A stretch of 15,193 nt of DNA from an uncultured Adlercreutzia sp. (GCA_910589165.1 CAJUSP010000030.1:1-15193); one strand, 5' to 3'. Shown: positions 8,104-14,621, counted from the stretch's first letter. The notes: generated by a model not told the origin, from the sequence alone. A program made the numbers and translations.

Positions 8104-8233
8104 CAAAAAAGAAGCGGCCCGGCGGAGGGGGCCGCCGGGCCAGAAGGAGGGGGGATGCGACTCTCGCAAGAGCCGCGTTCTGCTTTTCAGAGACAAAGCA
8201 GGCAAGTGATCGGAGGGGGTTGTCTCACTTGCT
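8104..8233 (-). ncRNA. Candidate small RNA with three C-rich anti-Shine-Dalgarno motifs
   Basis: A ~130-nt minus-strand RNA is framed by an extended -10 (8240-8248) and an intrinsic terminator (8105-8141). Hairpin 1 starts at the predicted 5' end: 8-bp stem GCAAGUGA/UCACUUGC (8225-8232 with 8202-8209) and a 15-nt loop containing CCCCCUCC. Hairpin 2 has stem CUGCUUU/AAAGCAG (8195-8201 with 8180-8186). Hairpin 3 is an 8-bp stem on a UGCG loop (8157-8176); one pair is G-U on this strand but A-C on the other, favouring minus. A single-stranded CCCCCCUCCUUCU linker follows, resembling the 16S rRNA tail. The terminator loop again gives CCCCCUCC. I infer an antisense regulator binding ribosome sites of mRNAs. 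It matches no RNA family I know (not SRP, 6S, tmRNA or RNase P). Confidence 0.6.
8105..8141 (-). terminator. Intrinsic terminator of the small RNA
   Basis: A perfect 10-bp stem, GGCCCGGCGG/CCGCCGGGCC (8132-8141 with 8116-8125), is followed on the minus strand by GCTTCTTTTTT. There is no T-run on the plus side. It may also stop any read-through from galU. Confidence 0.85.
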
Positions 8234-8239
8234 GACGTC

Positions 8240-8248
8240 AGTATAACA
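8240..8248 (-). promoter_or_regulatory. Extended -10 of the small-RNA candidate
   Basis: The minus strand reads TGTTATACT (TGn plus a 5/6 match to TATAAT). The predicted start, 7 nt on, falls at the first base of hairpin 1. No clear -35 is present, as is common with extended -10 promoters. Confidence 0.55.
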
Positions 8249-8387
8249 GCGACCCTTGAAGTCCTTATGATGCACCCATGGTGAACTTGTGGATTCAGAG
8301 GGTCATCGTTAAGCAATTCTTCATAAAACGGAAGTATCGCCACCTGCGGCAACACGGCCTTTACAGCCGCTGCGCAACCTCGACTCC

Positions 8388-9200
8388 CTAGGCGTTCTTG
8401 CGGGCGAAGAGCACGTTGTTCGTCTCGAGCCAGCTTTCCACGGTGCCCGTGTCGAAGCCATCGGCCGGATCTACCACCAGCGCGTACATCTCCTCTTCCC
8501 GTAGCACCGCATCAAGGGCGTCGGTGAGCTGGATCTCGCCGCCCACGCCCGGCTCCACGTCGGCCAGAAGCTCCATAACGCGCGGGCTCAGCAGGTAGCG
8601 CCCGAACACGGCGAGGTTGCTCGGTGCATCTTCCAGCGCCGGCTTCTCCACGAGCGACGCCACCTTCCACACGTCGTCGGCCACCGGCTCGCCGGCAATG
8701 ACGCCGAAACGGCTCACCTGGTCGTCGGGCACCGGCATGACGGCGATGACGCTCGCGCCGCCATGGGCGTCGGAGACCGCCTTCATGGCCGGCAGCATCT
8801 CGTTGCCCGGCACGAGCACATCGCCGAGCAGCACGTAGAAGGCCTCGTCGCCGGTCTTCTCGGCAGCGCAGCGCACCGCGTGTCCGAGCCCGAGCGCCTC
8901 TTCCTGGTACACGTAGCTCACCGGCAGGCTGCCCACGTACTCCACAGCATCGGCGTAGGCGTCCTTGCCACGCTCGCGCAGCAGGGCCACCAGCTCCGGG
9001 TTGGGCGCGAAGTGATCCTCGATGGCCTGCTTCTCGCGGCTGTTCACGATGACCACCTCGTCGGCGCCAGACGCCAGCCCCTCCTCCACGACGTACTGGA
9101 TAGCGGGCCGGTCCACCACCAGCAGCATCTCCTTGGGCTGGGCCTTCGTGGCCGGAAGAAAGCGGGTGCCGAGCCCCGCCGCAGGAATGAGAGCCTTCAT
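8388..9200 (-). CDS. galU: UTP--glucose-1-phosphate uridylyltransferase
   Basis: The enzyme makes UDP-glucose from UTP and glucose-1-phosphate for cell-envelope glycans. The 270-residue sequence has the nucleotidyltransferase signature IPAAGLGTRFLPATKAQPKE at residues 5-24, with the activating Arg and Lys, then VVDRPAIQYVVEEG, YQEEALGLGHAV and VLLGDVLVP. VGGEIQLTDA follows further on. Two small departures from common GalU are KAQPKEMLLV for KAIPKEMLPV, and a C-terminal GFDTGTVESWLETN where GYLKA-type sequence is usual; it is otherwise complete. The ATG at 9200 has AAGG 6 nt before it. The gene faces apbE with only 68 bp between start codons. No clean terminator follows the stop; the strong one at 8105-8141 could serve. 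Confidence 0.93.
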   Translation of the reverse strand: MKALIPAAGLGTRFLPATKAQPKEMLLVVDRPAIQYVVEEGLASGADEVVIVNSREKQAIEDHFAPNPELVALLRERGKDAYADAVEYVGSLPVSYVYQEEALGLGHAVRCAAEKTGDEAFYVLLGDVLVPGNEMLPAMKAVSDAHGGASVIAVMPVPDDQVSRFGVIAGEPVADDVWKVASLVEKPALEDAPSNLAVFGRYLLSPRVMELLADVEPGVGGEIQLTDALDAVLREEEMYALVVDPADGFDTGTVESWLETNNVLFARKNA

Positions 9201-9232
9201 CGCGCGCCTTTCTCCTCGTTTTGCGTTGGCTC

Positions 9233-9238
9233 ATCATA
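9233..9238 (-). promoter_or_regulatory. -10 box of galU
   Basis: The minus strand reads TATGAT 33 nt before the galU start. No good -35 is visible; the position overlaps the TATACT of the divergent apbE promoter, so the two may compete. Confidence 0.4.
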
Positions 9239-9254
9239 CCGCAGCGCCATGGGT

Positions 9255-9260
9255 TATACT
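9255..9260 (+). promoter_or_regulatory. -10 box of apbE
   Basis: TATACT lies 8 nt before the apbE ATG at 9269. This fits transcription starting at or within two bases of the start codon, and no Shine-Dalgarno is present. No clear -35. Confidence 0.45.
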
Positions 9261-9268
9261 CTCAGACC

Positions 9269-10372
9269 ATGACAAATGGCATCGACAACCAGCTTGACCC
9301 CATTCCCTCGGAGGAGTTCTGCGAGGTGCGGGCTGCTGCCAACGGCAAGCCGGCAGGGGTACGCTTTCTGGCCTTCAACACCGTGGTGGACGTGGAAGCC
9401 TACGGCGAGGCCGATGCGTGTACGGCGGCCTTCGACGAGGCGCGGGCGCTCTGCCGCACCTACGAGCGCCTCTTCTCGCGCACGCTTCCCCATTCCGACA
9501 TCGCGCGGCTGAACGCGGCAGCGGGTGAGGTGGTGGAGATCGATCCCCTCACGTTCGACGTCCTGCAGGCGGGGCTGCGCTACTGCGCGGAAAGCGAGGG
9601 CGCTTTCGACATTACCGTGGGGCCGGCGGTGCGCCTGTGGAACTTCCACGAGGGCACCGTGCCCGATGCCGACGAACTCGCCCGCGCTATGAGCCATGTG
9701 AACTGGCGTGGTCTCAAACTGTGGAAGGACGAAGAGGCAGAGTCGGCGAGACAGTGCCCCGGAGGGGTGTCTCATCTTCAGGAGCCCTCCTCGCGCGAAG
9801 GCGCTGATAGTCTCTCGGAAGATGAGACACCCCTCCGGGGCACTGTCCCACCAGCCTGTTTCGCGCAGCTGGAAGACCCTGCAGCGGCCGTGGACGTAGG
9901 GGGCATTGCCAAGGGCTGGATCGCCGACGCGCTTCTGGCGGCCATGGAGGTTCGCGGGCTTTCCGGCATCATCGTGAACCTCGGCGGCAACGTGGCCGTC
10001 TCCGGCACCAAGCCCGACGGAAGCCCCTGGCGAGTGGGCATCCGCAACCCGCAGGTGCCCGAGCAGCTTATTGGCGCCGTGCCGCTCACGCGGGGCTCGG
10101 CCGTCACGAGCGGCACCTACGAGCGCTGCTTCACCGCGCCGGACGGCACGTTCTACCACCATATATTGGACCCACGCACCGGCATGCCCGCCGACACCGA
10201 CGTGGCCGGCGTCACCGTCATCTGCGAGAAGTCCCTCGACGCCGAAGGGTTCTCCACTACCCTGCTCGCCTTAGGGCTCGAACACGGCTGCGCCTTGGTA
10301 GAGCGCCATCCGGAAATCGCCCAGGCCTTCTTCATCGACGGCCACGGCACTATCACGCCGGCGCGTCGCTAG
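9269..10372 (+). CDS. apbE: FAD:protein FMN transferase (ApbE)
   Basis: ApbE moves FMN from FAD to a Thr of FMN-binding domains. This 367-residue copy shows FNTVVDVEAYG (~36-46), FDITVGPAVRLWNF (~113-126), VDVGGIAKGWIAD (208-220), NLGGNVAVSG (~237-246), HHILDPRTGMP and DAEGFSTT near the C-terminus, the last carrying metal-binding residues. No signal peptide or lipobox is visible, unlike many ApbEs, so it should work in the cytoplasm. That suits Tat substrates, which fold before export, such as the reductase at 6052-8001. Residues ~161-193 come from a 98-bp palindromic insertion, in frame, in the loop just before the VDVGGIAKG strand. The rest of the fold looks intact. I chose the ATG at 9269; the frame opens at a TTG at 9221, but that would place the TATACT promoter inside the gene. 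Confidence 0.9.
   Translation: MTNGIDNQLDPIPSEEFCEVRAAANGKPAGVRFLAFNTVVDVEAYGEADACTAAFDEARALCRTYERLFSRTLPHSDIARLNAAAGEVVEIDPLTFDVLQAGLRYCAESEGAFDITVGPAVRLWNFHEGTVPDADELARAMSHVNWRGLKLWKDEEAESARQCPGGVSHLQEPSSREGADSLSEDETPLRGTVPPACFAQLEDPAAAVDVGGIAKGWIADALLAAMEVRGLSGIIVNLGGNVAVSGTKPDGSPWRVGIRNPQVPEQLIGAVPLTRGSAVTSGTYERCFTAPDGTFYHHILDPRTGMPADTDVAGVTVICEKSLDAEGFSTTLLALGLEHGCALVERHPEIAQAFFIDGHGTITPARR
9750..9847. repeat. REPIN-like palindromic element inserted in apbE
   Basis: Two 30-bp arms (9750-9779 and 9818-9847) are perfect inverted copies around a 38-bp spacer. Each arm is itself an imperfect palindrome, GACA-GTG-CCCC-GGA-GGGG-TGTC, a 4+4-bp stem with a 3-nt bulge, like REP sequences moved by RAYT (TnpA-REP) transposases. 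The spacer has its own AGGAG/CTCCT inverted repeat at its left end. The element keeps the apbE frame open and adds about 33 residues. No target duplication is evident and no transposase is in the window. Calling it a mobile REPIN is inference from structure. Confidence 0.75.
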
Positions 10373-10386
10373 GCAGCCGCGCTTTT
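10361..10386 (+). terminator. Possible intrinsic terminator of apbE, overlapping its stop codon
   Basis: Stem GCGCG/CGCGC with an inner GCT/AGC stem and AGGC loop (2-nt bulge) is followed directly by TTTT. The stop codon TAG lies in the hairpin. The stem is short, so confidence is moderate. Confidence 0.5.
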
Positions 10387-10440
10387 CCCGCACGACCTGT
10401 GAATTCACCGAAAATCCCTTCGCCGCCGTCAGCGGAAAGC

Positions 10441-10458
10441 GTTACACTGATCGTTACA
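10441..10458 (+). promoter_or_regulatory. Direct repeat GTTACA-N6-GTTACA at the marR promoter
   Basis: GTTACA starts at 10441 and 10453, the same 12-bp period as at 5922-5939 (here the shared unit is CGTTACA). The first copy overlaps TACACT (10443-10448), the best -10 candidate, so a protein bound here would likely repress. No clear -35 is seen. Confidence 0.5.
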
Positions 10459-10494
10459 GAAATGAACTATCACCAGCCCATCTGCGAGGAGACC

Positions 10495-11430
10495 ATGGCC
10501 GCCAAGCGCACCACCGACGACATTCAGTTCAACCTGGACTCCACCTACTTCGTCGCCTTCGAAATGGCCCACGAGGCTCTGCGCCGCGGCCTGGCCCAGG
10601 GCAGCGACCTGAACATCACCCAGTACCGGGTTCTCACCAAACTCATGCAAGCCAGCAAACCGGTGCCCCAGGGCGAGCTCGGGCGGCTGCTCGGCATGAA
10701 GCCTAACGTGCTCACCCAGGCGGCCGACGCCCTGGCCTCCCACGGCTTCATTCGGCGCGAGGCGGGCCCCTCCGACGGCCGCACGCGGATGCTCTCCATC
10801 ACGAAGGACGGCGAGAACCACGTAGCCACCGTGAACGAGGCCATCATCGCGAGCCTGTATGCCTTCTTCCCTACCGACAACCCCACCTACCGCACTATCC
10901 TGGAGGCCGCCGTGGCCGCCAGCGCCCAGATAGAGCCGCCGCTGGACGGGGGACGGCCGCCGCGCTTTCCCGCCTCGCGCTCCCTCACCTCCATCGAGCT
11001 CGTGCGCCAGGAAACCGAGCGCACCCTGCGCGAGGCCACCGGCGCCTCGTTCAACGAGTGCCGCATCGTGCAGCGCCTCGGTGAACTGGAGCGCCCCGAG
11101 CGCGTGGGCGAGCTGGCCGACCAGCTGATGATGTCGCCGGTGAACGCCGCCCGGGCCGTCGACTGCCTGACCCAGCGCGGCTGGGCCCGGCGCCTGAAGT
11201 CACCCACCGACAAGAAGGCCGTCTATGTGGAACTGACCGACGAGGGCGTCTACGAGGGCTTCCTCATCAGCGCCACCATGAACGACCTAGCCGCCACGCG
11301 CCTGTGGGCGAACCTCACCGCCGCCCAGCGTGAGGCCATCGAGCAAGTGGGCCATGTGGTGGTAGCCGACCTCGCCGCCCAGAAGCGCGCCCGCGAGCAG
11401 GCGACACTGGAGGCCCTCATCCCCGCCTAA
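10495..11430 (+). CDS. Tandem-domain MarR-family transcriptional regulator
   Basis: The 311-residue protein contains two winged-helix MarR-like units instead of one. The first (~15-125) shows LNITQYRVLTKLMQ, the recognition region GELGRLLGMKPNVLTQAADA and the wing SDGRTRMLSITKDG. The second (~170-290) shows ECRIVQRLGELERPERVGEL, DQLMMSPVNAARAVDCLTQR and the wing SPTDKKAVYVELTDEG. MarR proteins are normally ~150-residue dimers, so this is probably a single-chain pseudo-dimer. The ATG at 10495 follows GAGGAG by 3 nt; earlier in-frame starts at 10399 (GTG) and 10462 (ATG) lack a site and would run through the promoter region. It lies between apbE and the flavin operon and converges with the latter, so both are candidate targets, by inference. 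The ligand is unknown. Confidence 0.85.
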   Translation: MAAKRTTDDIQFNLDSTYFVAFEMAHEALRRGLAQGSDLNITQYRVLTKLMQASKPVPQGELGRLLGMKPNVLTQAADALASHGFIRREAGPSDGRTRMLSITKDGENHVATVNEAIIASLYAFFPTDNPTYRTILEAAVAASAQIEPPLDGGRPPRFPASRSLTSIELVRQETERTLREATGASFNECRIVQRLGELERPERVGELADQLMMSPVNAARAVDCLTQRGWARRLKSPTDKKAVYVELTDEGVYEGFLISATMNDLAATRLWANLTAAQREAIEQVGHVVVADLAAQKRAREQATLEALIPA

Positions 11431-11446
11431 GCGAATCCGAGAACGC

Positions 11447-11476
11447 GAAAAGGGGTGCCGGCCCTGCCGACACCCC
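11447..11476 (-). terminator. Intrinsic terminator of the flavin reductase operon
   Basis: On the minus strand an 11-bp stem (GGGGUG-U-CGGC with GCCG-G-CACCCC, loop AGG) is followed by TTTTCGCG. The central U-G pair exists only on this strand (C-A on the other), and the T-run is only on this side. It lies 37 nt past the membrane-protein stop. Confidence 0.75.
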
Positions 11477-11512
11477 CGATCAGGCGCGCTTCGTGCTAAG
11501 GTGCGGTTCCCC

Positions 11513-12274
11513 TTAGGCCGCAGCAACCGCTGGCGCGGGCTCTGGGGCCTTCCCCGCCTTCAGCTTCTTTATATAAGCCTGGGCGCCGAACAGCAGAACC
11601 AGGTTCACCGCGATGTCGGCGATAAACCAGCCGCCGAGGGCCGGCAGGCTAATATTGGCCACGTTGAGCGCCCCGAAGGTGCCCAGGGTGAGCACCGCCA
11701 CGACGGCGCCGCACAAGGCCGTCGCCGCGATGAGGCTCGTGGAAAGGTCGCGGCCGGCGCGGGCGCGCTCGATGCAGGCGCACACTACCATGGACGCGGC
11801 CCCCAGAAGCGTGCCCAGAAACGCCGCGAAGCCGATGACGCCCACGATAATGACCGGCAGTCCCGGCAGCTTCGAGCTCATCGACCCCACCTGCACGGCC
11901 GACAGGATACCTAGCACCACGATGACCAGGCACACCAGCGCCACGAGCGCCGTGGCCCAGCCCCACAGAAACGCCGTGCCCGCGCGCCCGGCACCCTCGT
12001 GCCGGCGGGCGTACAGCGCGCCGTACAGCACCGGCCCCGCCGTAGACACCACAAGCGCGAGACCGGCGGCGAACAGGAACGCCACGAAGGCCGAGCCCGT
12101 GAGGATCGAGCAGATCACATCCAGAATGGGCACCCCGGAGGCCGAGATGTAGTCGAAGGCGAGCACGCCGGTACCGCCTGCCACCGACAGCGCCACGCGC
12201 CCCACCAGCGCTATCACGAGCGCCATGGCGTACAGGGTGAGAAACGGCCGCGCCATATCCTTCATCGTCTTCAT
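11513..12274 (-). CDS. Multi-spanning membrane protein of unknown function, last gene of the flavin operon
   Basis: I do not recognise the family. The 253-residue protein has about seven hydrophobic helices: PFLTLYAMALVIALVGRVAL (~10-30), a long double span ending in LVVSTAGPVLYGALY, WGWATALVALVCLVIVVLGI, LPVIIVGVIGFAAFLGTLLG, LIAATALCGAVVAVLTLGTF, and a last one before a short Lys/Ala/Pro tail. Only one histidine is seen, so it is not an obvious haem b protein. No cofactor motif is visible. Its ATG overlaps the stop of the flavoprotein gene as ATGA, with GGAGG 6 nt before it, indicating translational coupling. The position suggests an anchor, or an electron-input or transport partner, for the exported reductase; this is inference. 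Confidence 0.8.
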   Translation of the reverse strand: MKTMKDMARPFLTLYAMALVIALVGRVALSVAGGTGVLAFDYISASGVPILDVICSILTGSAFVAFLFAAGLALVVSTAGPVLYGALYARRHEGAGRAGTAFLWGWATALVALVCLVIVVLGILSAVQVGSMSSKLPGLPVIIVGVIGFAAFLGTLLGAASMVVCACIERARAGRDLSTSLIAATALCGAVVAVLTLGTFGALNVANISLPALGGWFIADIAVNLVLLFGAQAYIKKLKAGKAPEPAPAVAAA

Positions 12275-14118
12275 CGGGTGCCTCCCATCTCGTTTTCCAC
12301 GGCGGAGGTGCCGCAGAGGTAGCCGCCGCAGAACGCCAGTCCCACGTCTCCCATGAGCGAGCCCAGAATGGGGTCGCCGATGTAGCTGTTCTCGCCGCAG
12401 GCGCCGCCGGCGGTGTGCCAGCCGGCGTAGAGCCCCGGAATCACGCGGCCATCGGTGCCCACCACCTGCATCTGGTCGTTGATGAGCAGGCCGGCCTTCG
12501 TGCCGTAAAGGTTGCCGCCGATGCGGCAGCCGTAGAAGGGCGGCTCGGTGATGGCGTGCAGCCACTCCGGCGGCATCGGGTACAGGAAATCGTCCTCGCC
12601 ACGCTCGCAGGCCTCGTTCCACTTCGCCACGGCCTCGGTGAGCACGCCCTCGGCAAGCCCCAGGTCGGCCTCAAGCTCCTCCAGGGTGTCGCGGCGCTTC
12701 AGCACGTCGGCGTCGATGGCGTCCTGCACGCCGTGGTGCCAGTCGCGGTAGTGCTCGGGCACCTTCTCGATCTGCTCCAAATCCGGTGTGATGAGCTTGC
12801 GGCAGTGCTCCTGGGCAAAGCCGGCCAGATGGTCCTCGTAGTTGGCGTCGAAGACGATGTAGGAGCGGTGCCCCGGTGGCACCATCTGAATGGTGGCCAA
12901 GTCGCCCAGGGCGTAGATGGCGTTGGCGCCGTCCTCGCCCACGCGGGAATCCATGTAGCGCAGGCGGTTGCCGCAGCGGTCGATGGTCAGCCACGGCTGA
13001 CGCGAGAGCTGGGTCATGCCGTCGTAGAGGAACCGCGCCCAGGTGCCGCCCTCGGCCTCCCAGTCGACCCCGCCGTCGAAGGAGGCGGAGCTGTTGAAGC
13101 CGGACACATCGGATCCCACGCCGAGCCCCATGCGGAAGCACTCGCCGCGCTCGCCGGCCGTCAGGTAGCTGGAGGCGCAGCCCATGGCCGCCGTGGGAAT
13201 GTACTTCTCAAGCAGGGCCTTGTTGTTGCAGAAGCCGCCGGCCGTGAGGATGACGGCGCTCTTCGCATGGATGTAGCGCTCGGTCTCGTAGTCCTCGTTC
13301 ACGACAACGCCCACCACGCGGCCGTCGTTGTCCTGCACGAGGGCCACCGCCGGGCTTTGGAAGAGGAACTCCGCGCCGTGCTGGTTGGCGTAGTTGAACA
13401 TGGCGTCGGTGGCGTCCTTCATCTTCAGCACGTGGTGGTCCAGCGTCGAGCGCTTCGGGGCCACGTACACCGGCACCTCGCCGAGGCGCCAGTGCACGCC
13501 GCACTCGGCCATCCAGTCGAGGGACTTGCCGCCCTCGCAGGCGATTCTATAGATGAGCTTCGGGTCGGCCGCGTAGTGGTACTCGTCCATGGCCCAGTCG
13601 GTGAGGGCTTTCGGGTCGAAGGGGTAGCTCGGGAAAGCGAACTGCTTGGCCTCCTGGCCCGAGTAGCCGCCGAGGATGCCGCACATGCCCGCCTCCTGGG
13701 CGTTGCCGCCGGGAAGCCCCATGGCCTCCACGCAGATGGTCTCGGCTCCCAGCTGAACGGCGCGGGCCGCGGCGTTCAGGCCGCCCCCGCCGGCACCCAC
13801 CACGCAGATGTCGCACTCGTAGTCCCACGACGCGGGCACCGCACGGGGAGGAATGGGCGTCGCGTCGTTGGCCGGGAAAGACGAGGCGTTGTGCTCGCGG
13901 TAGGTGCCGTCGGATGCCGAGGCGTTGGTGGCGTCGCTAGCCGGCGCCTCCACGGCGGCCGAGCCGTCCTCGCGCCAGTTGGCCGAGCGCTCCTCGGCGG
14001 CGAAGGCGGCCTCGGCCCCCACCAGCGAAGCCACGGCGGCGGCGCCGGCCACGGCCGAGCCGGTCAGGAAGTCGCGGCGGGAGAGGGCTCCCGGGCGCGC
14101 AGTCTTGGAATCAGTCAT
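12271..14118 (-). CDS. Tat-exported FAD-binding reductase without its own FMN domain
   Basis: The 615-residue precursor has a Tat signal, SRRDFLTG (RR at 14-15) and a cleavage site after AFA (~40), so it should be released as a soluble extracytoplasmic protein. A polar Ser/Ala/Asp-rich stretch (~41-95) precedes the FAD_binding_2 fold: DICVVGAGGGGLNAAARA (~103-120), GGNAQEAGMCGILGG, TAGGFCNNK and, at the end, GLYAGWHTAGGACG. It lacks an FMN_bind domain; the lipoprotein encoded just upstream supplies one separately. The substrate is unknown, and the C-terminal part departs from fumarate reductases. The ATG at 14118 is 5 nt after the lipoprotein stop, with GGAGG 10 nt and AAGGA 2 nt before it. 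The longer open frame to 14325 overlaps the lipoprotein gene in another frame and is not real. Confidence 0.9.
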   Translation of the reverse strand: MTDSKTARPGALSRRDFLTGSAVAGAAAVASLVGAEAAFAAEERSANWREDGSAAVEAPASDATNASASDGTYREHNASSFPANDATPIPPRAVPASWDYECDICVVGAGGGGLNAAARAVQLGAETICVEAMGLPGGNAQEAGMCGILGGYSGQEAKQFAFPSYPFDPKALTDWAMDEYHYAADPKLIYRIACEGGKSLDWMAECGVHWRLGEVPVYVAPKRSTLDHHVLKMKDATDAMFNYANQHGAEFLFQSPAVALVQDNDGRVVGVVVNEDYETERYIHAKSAVILTAGGFCNNKALLEKYIPTAAMGCASSYLTAGERGECFRMGLGVGSDVSGFNSSASFDGGVDWEAEGGTWARFLYDGMTQLSRQPWLTIDRCGNRLRYMDSRVGEDGANAIYALGDLATIQMVPPGHRSYIVFDANYEDHLAGFAQEHCRKLITPDLEQIEKVPEHYRDWHHGVQDAIDADVLKRRDTLEELEADLGLAEGVLTEAVAKWNEACERGEDDFLYPMPPEWLHAITEPPFYGCRIGGNLYGTKAGLLINDQMQVVGTDGRVIPGLYAGWHTAGGACGENSYIGDPILGSLMGDVGLAFCGGYLCGTSAVENEMGGTR

Positions 14119-14123
14119 GGTCC

Positions 14124-14621
14124 TTACGCCTCCGTTCCTGCGTCTTGGCCCGCAGCGGCCTCTTCGGCTTGGGCGAGCGCGTCGTCGACGGCCTGCTTCA
14201 CGCCGGCCGTGGTAATGGTGGCGCCGGCCACCGCGTCGATGTCGGACCCCTGGGCCTCCTCGATCATGGCGGCGTACAGGCCGTCGCGGATGGCCTCGTA
14301 GCCCCCGCGGCTCTGGCTCTCGCACTCCTGGGTCGTCTCAAGGCAGCTAATGCGCCCATCGTCCACCAGCAGCGTGACGGTGATCTGCCCCTCCATGCCG
14401 CGGCCTGTGCCGGTGTACACGCCGTCGGCCAAGTTCCCCTCGGCCCGGGCCGCCGGATCGCTCTGCACCTCAACCGCCCACGGGTCCTCCGTGCGCAGGG
14501 CCAGCTGCTCGGCCGAGGCCGCATCCTTCGAACCAGACCCCTCGAAGGACGCCCCGCAACCGGTAAGCCCCACGGCCAAGGCGCAGGTGGTGCAGGCCAG
14601 AATAGTCGTTGTGCGGTTCAT
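14124..14621 (-). CDS. FMN-binding lipoprotein (covalently flavinylated electron carrier)
   Basis: The 165-residue protein has a Sec/SPII lipoprotein signal with lipobox LTGC (Cys22). It is followed by an FMN_bind domain: GVYTGTGRGMEGQITVTLLV (~67-86) and the attachment motif DAVAGATITT, where Thr135 is the expected FMN acceptor for ApbE. It ends in an Ala/Glu-rich tail. By analogy with other separate FMN_bind proteins it should carry electrons on the outer face of the membrane to the FAD reductase encoded 5 nt downstream. The ATG at 14621 follows GGAGGGG; an in-frame ATG at 14666 lies in an inverted repeat of the leader and has no ribosome site. A strong promoter (14709-14737) lies upstream. 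Its Sec-type signal implies flavinylation outside, whereas the local ApbE looks cytoplasmic. Confidence 0.9.
   Translation of the reverse strand: MNRTTTILACTTCALAVGLTGCGASFEGSGSKDAASAEQLALRTEDPWAVEVQSDPAARAEGNLADGVYTGTGRGMEGQITVTLLVDDGRISCLETTQECESQSRGGYEAIRDGLYAAMIEEAQGSDIDAVAGATITTAGVKQAVDDALAQAEEAAAGQDAGTEA

Noticed and set aside
8104..8233. CsrB/RsmY-like RNA on the plus strand (GGA in loops)
   Set aside because: The complement does place GGAGG in loops, but the plus strand has no promoter or U-run here, and hairpin 3 would carry an A-C mismatch.
8155..8235. Plus-strand 26-codon frame (MRLSQEPRSAFQRQSRQVIG and six more residues) after a strong AAGGAGG
   Set aside because: The apparent ribosome site is just the complement of the small RNA's C-rich linker. 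The terminator T-run, extended -10 and strand-specific G-U pair all favour a minus-strand RNA. A peptide is still possible if conservation shows codon-like change.
6730..8355. 541-codon minus-strand open frame overlapping the reductase and the small-RNA region
   Set aside because: It is mostly antisense to the reductase; the part beyond 8001 has no ribosome site and crosses the small-RNA hairpins and terminator.
8340..8387. Possible terminator just after galU
   Set aside because: The only stem is a 5-bp GCGGC/GCCGC with a 15-nt loop and no U-run after it.
12415..14301. 628-codon plus-strand open frame opposite the Tat flavoprotein
   Set aside because: It is antisense to a gene with clear Tat and FAD motifs. 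The sequence is low-complexity Val/Ala/Gly/His and has no recognisable fold.
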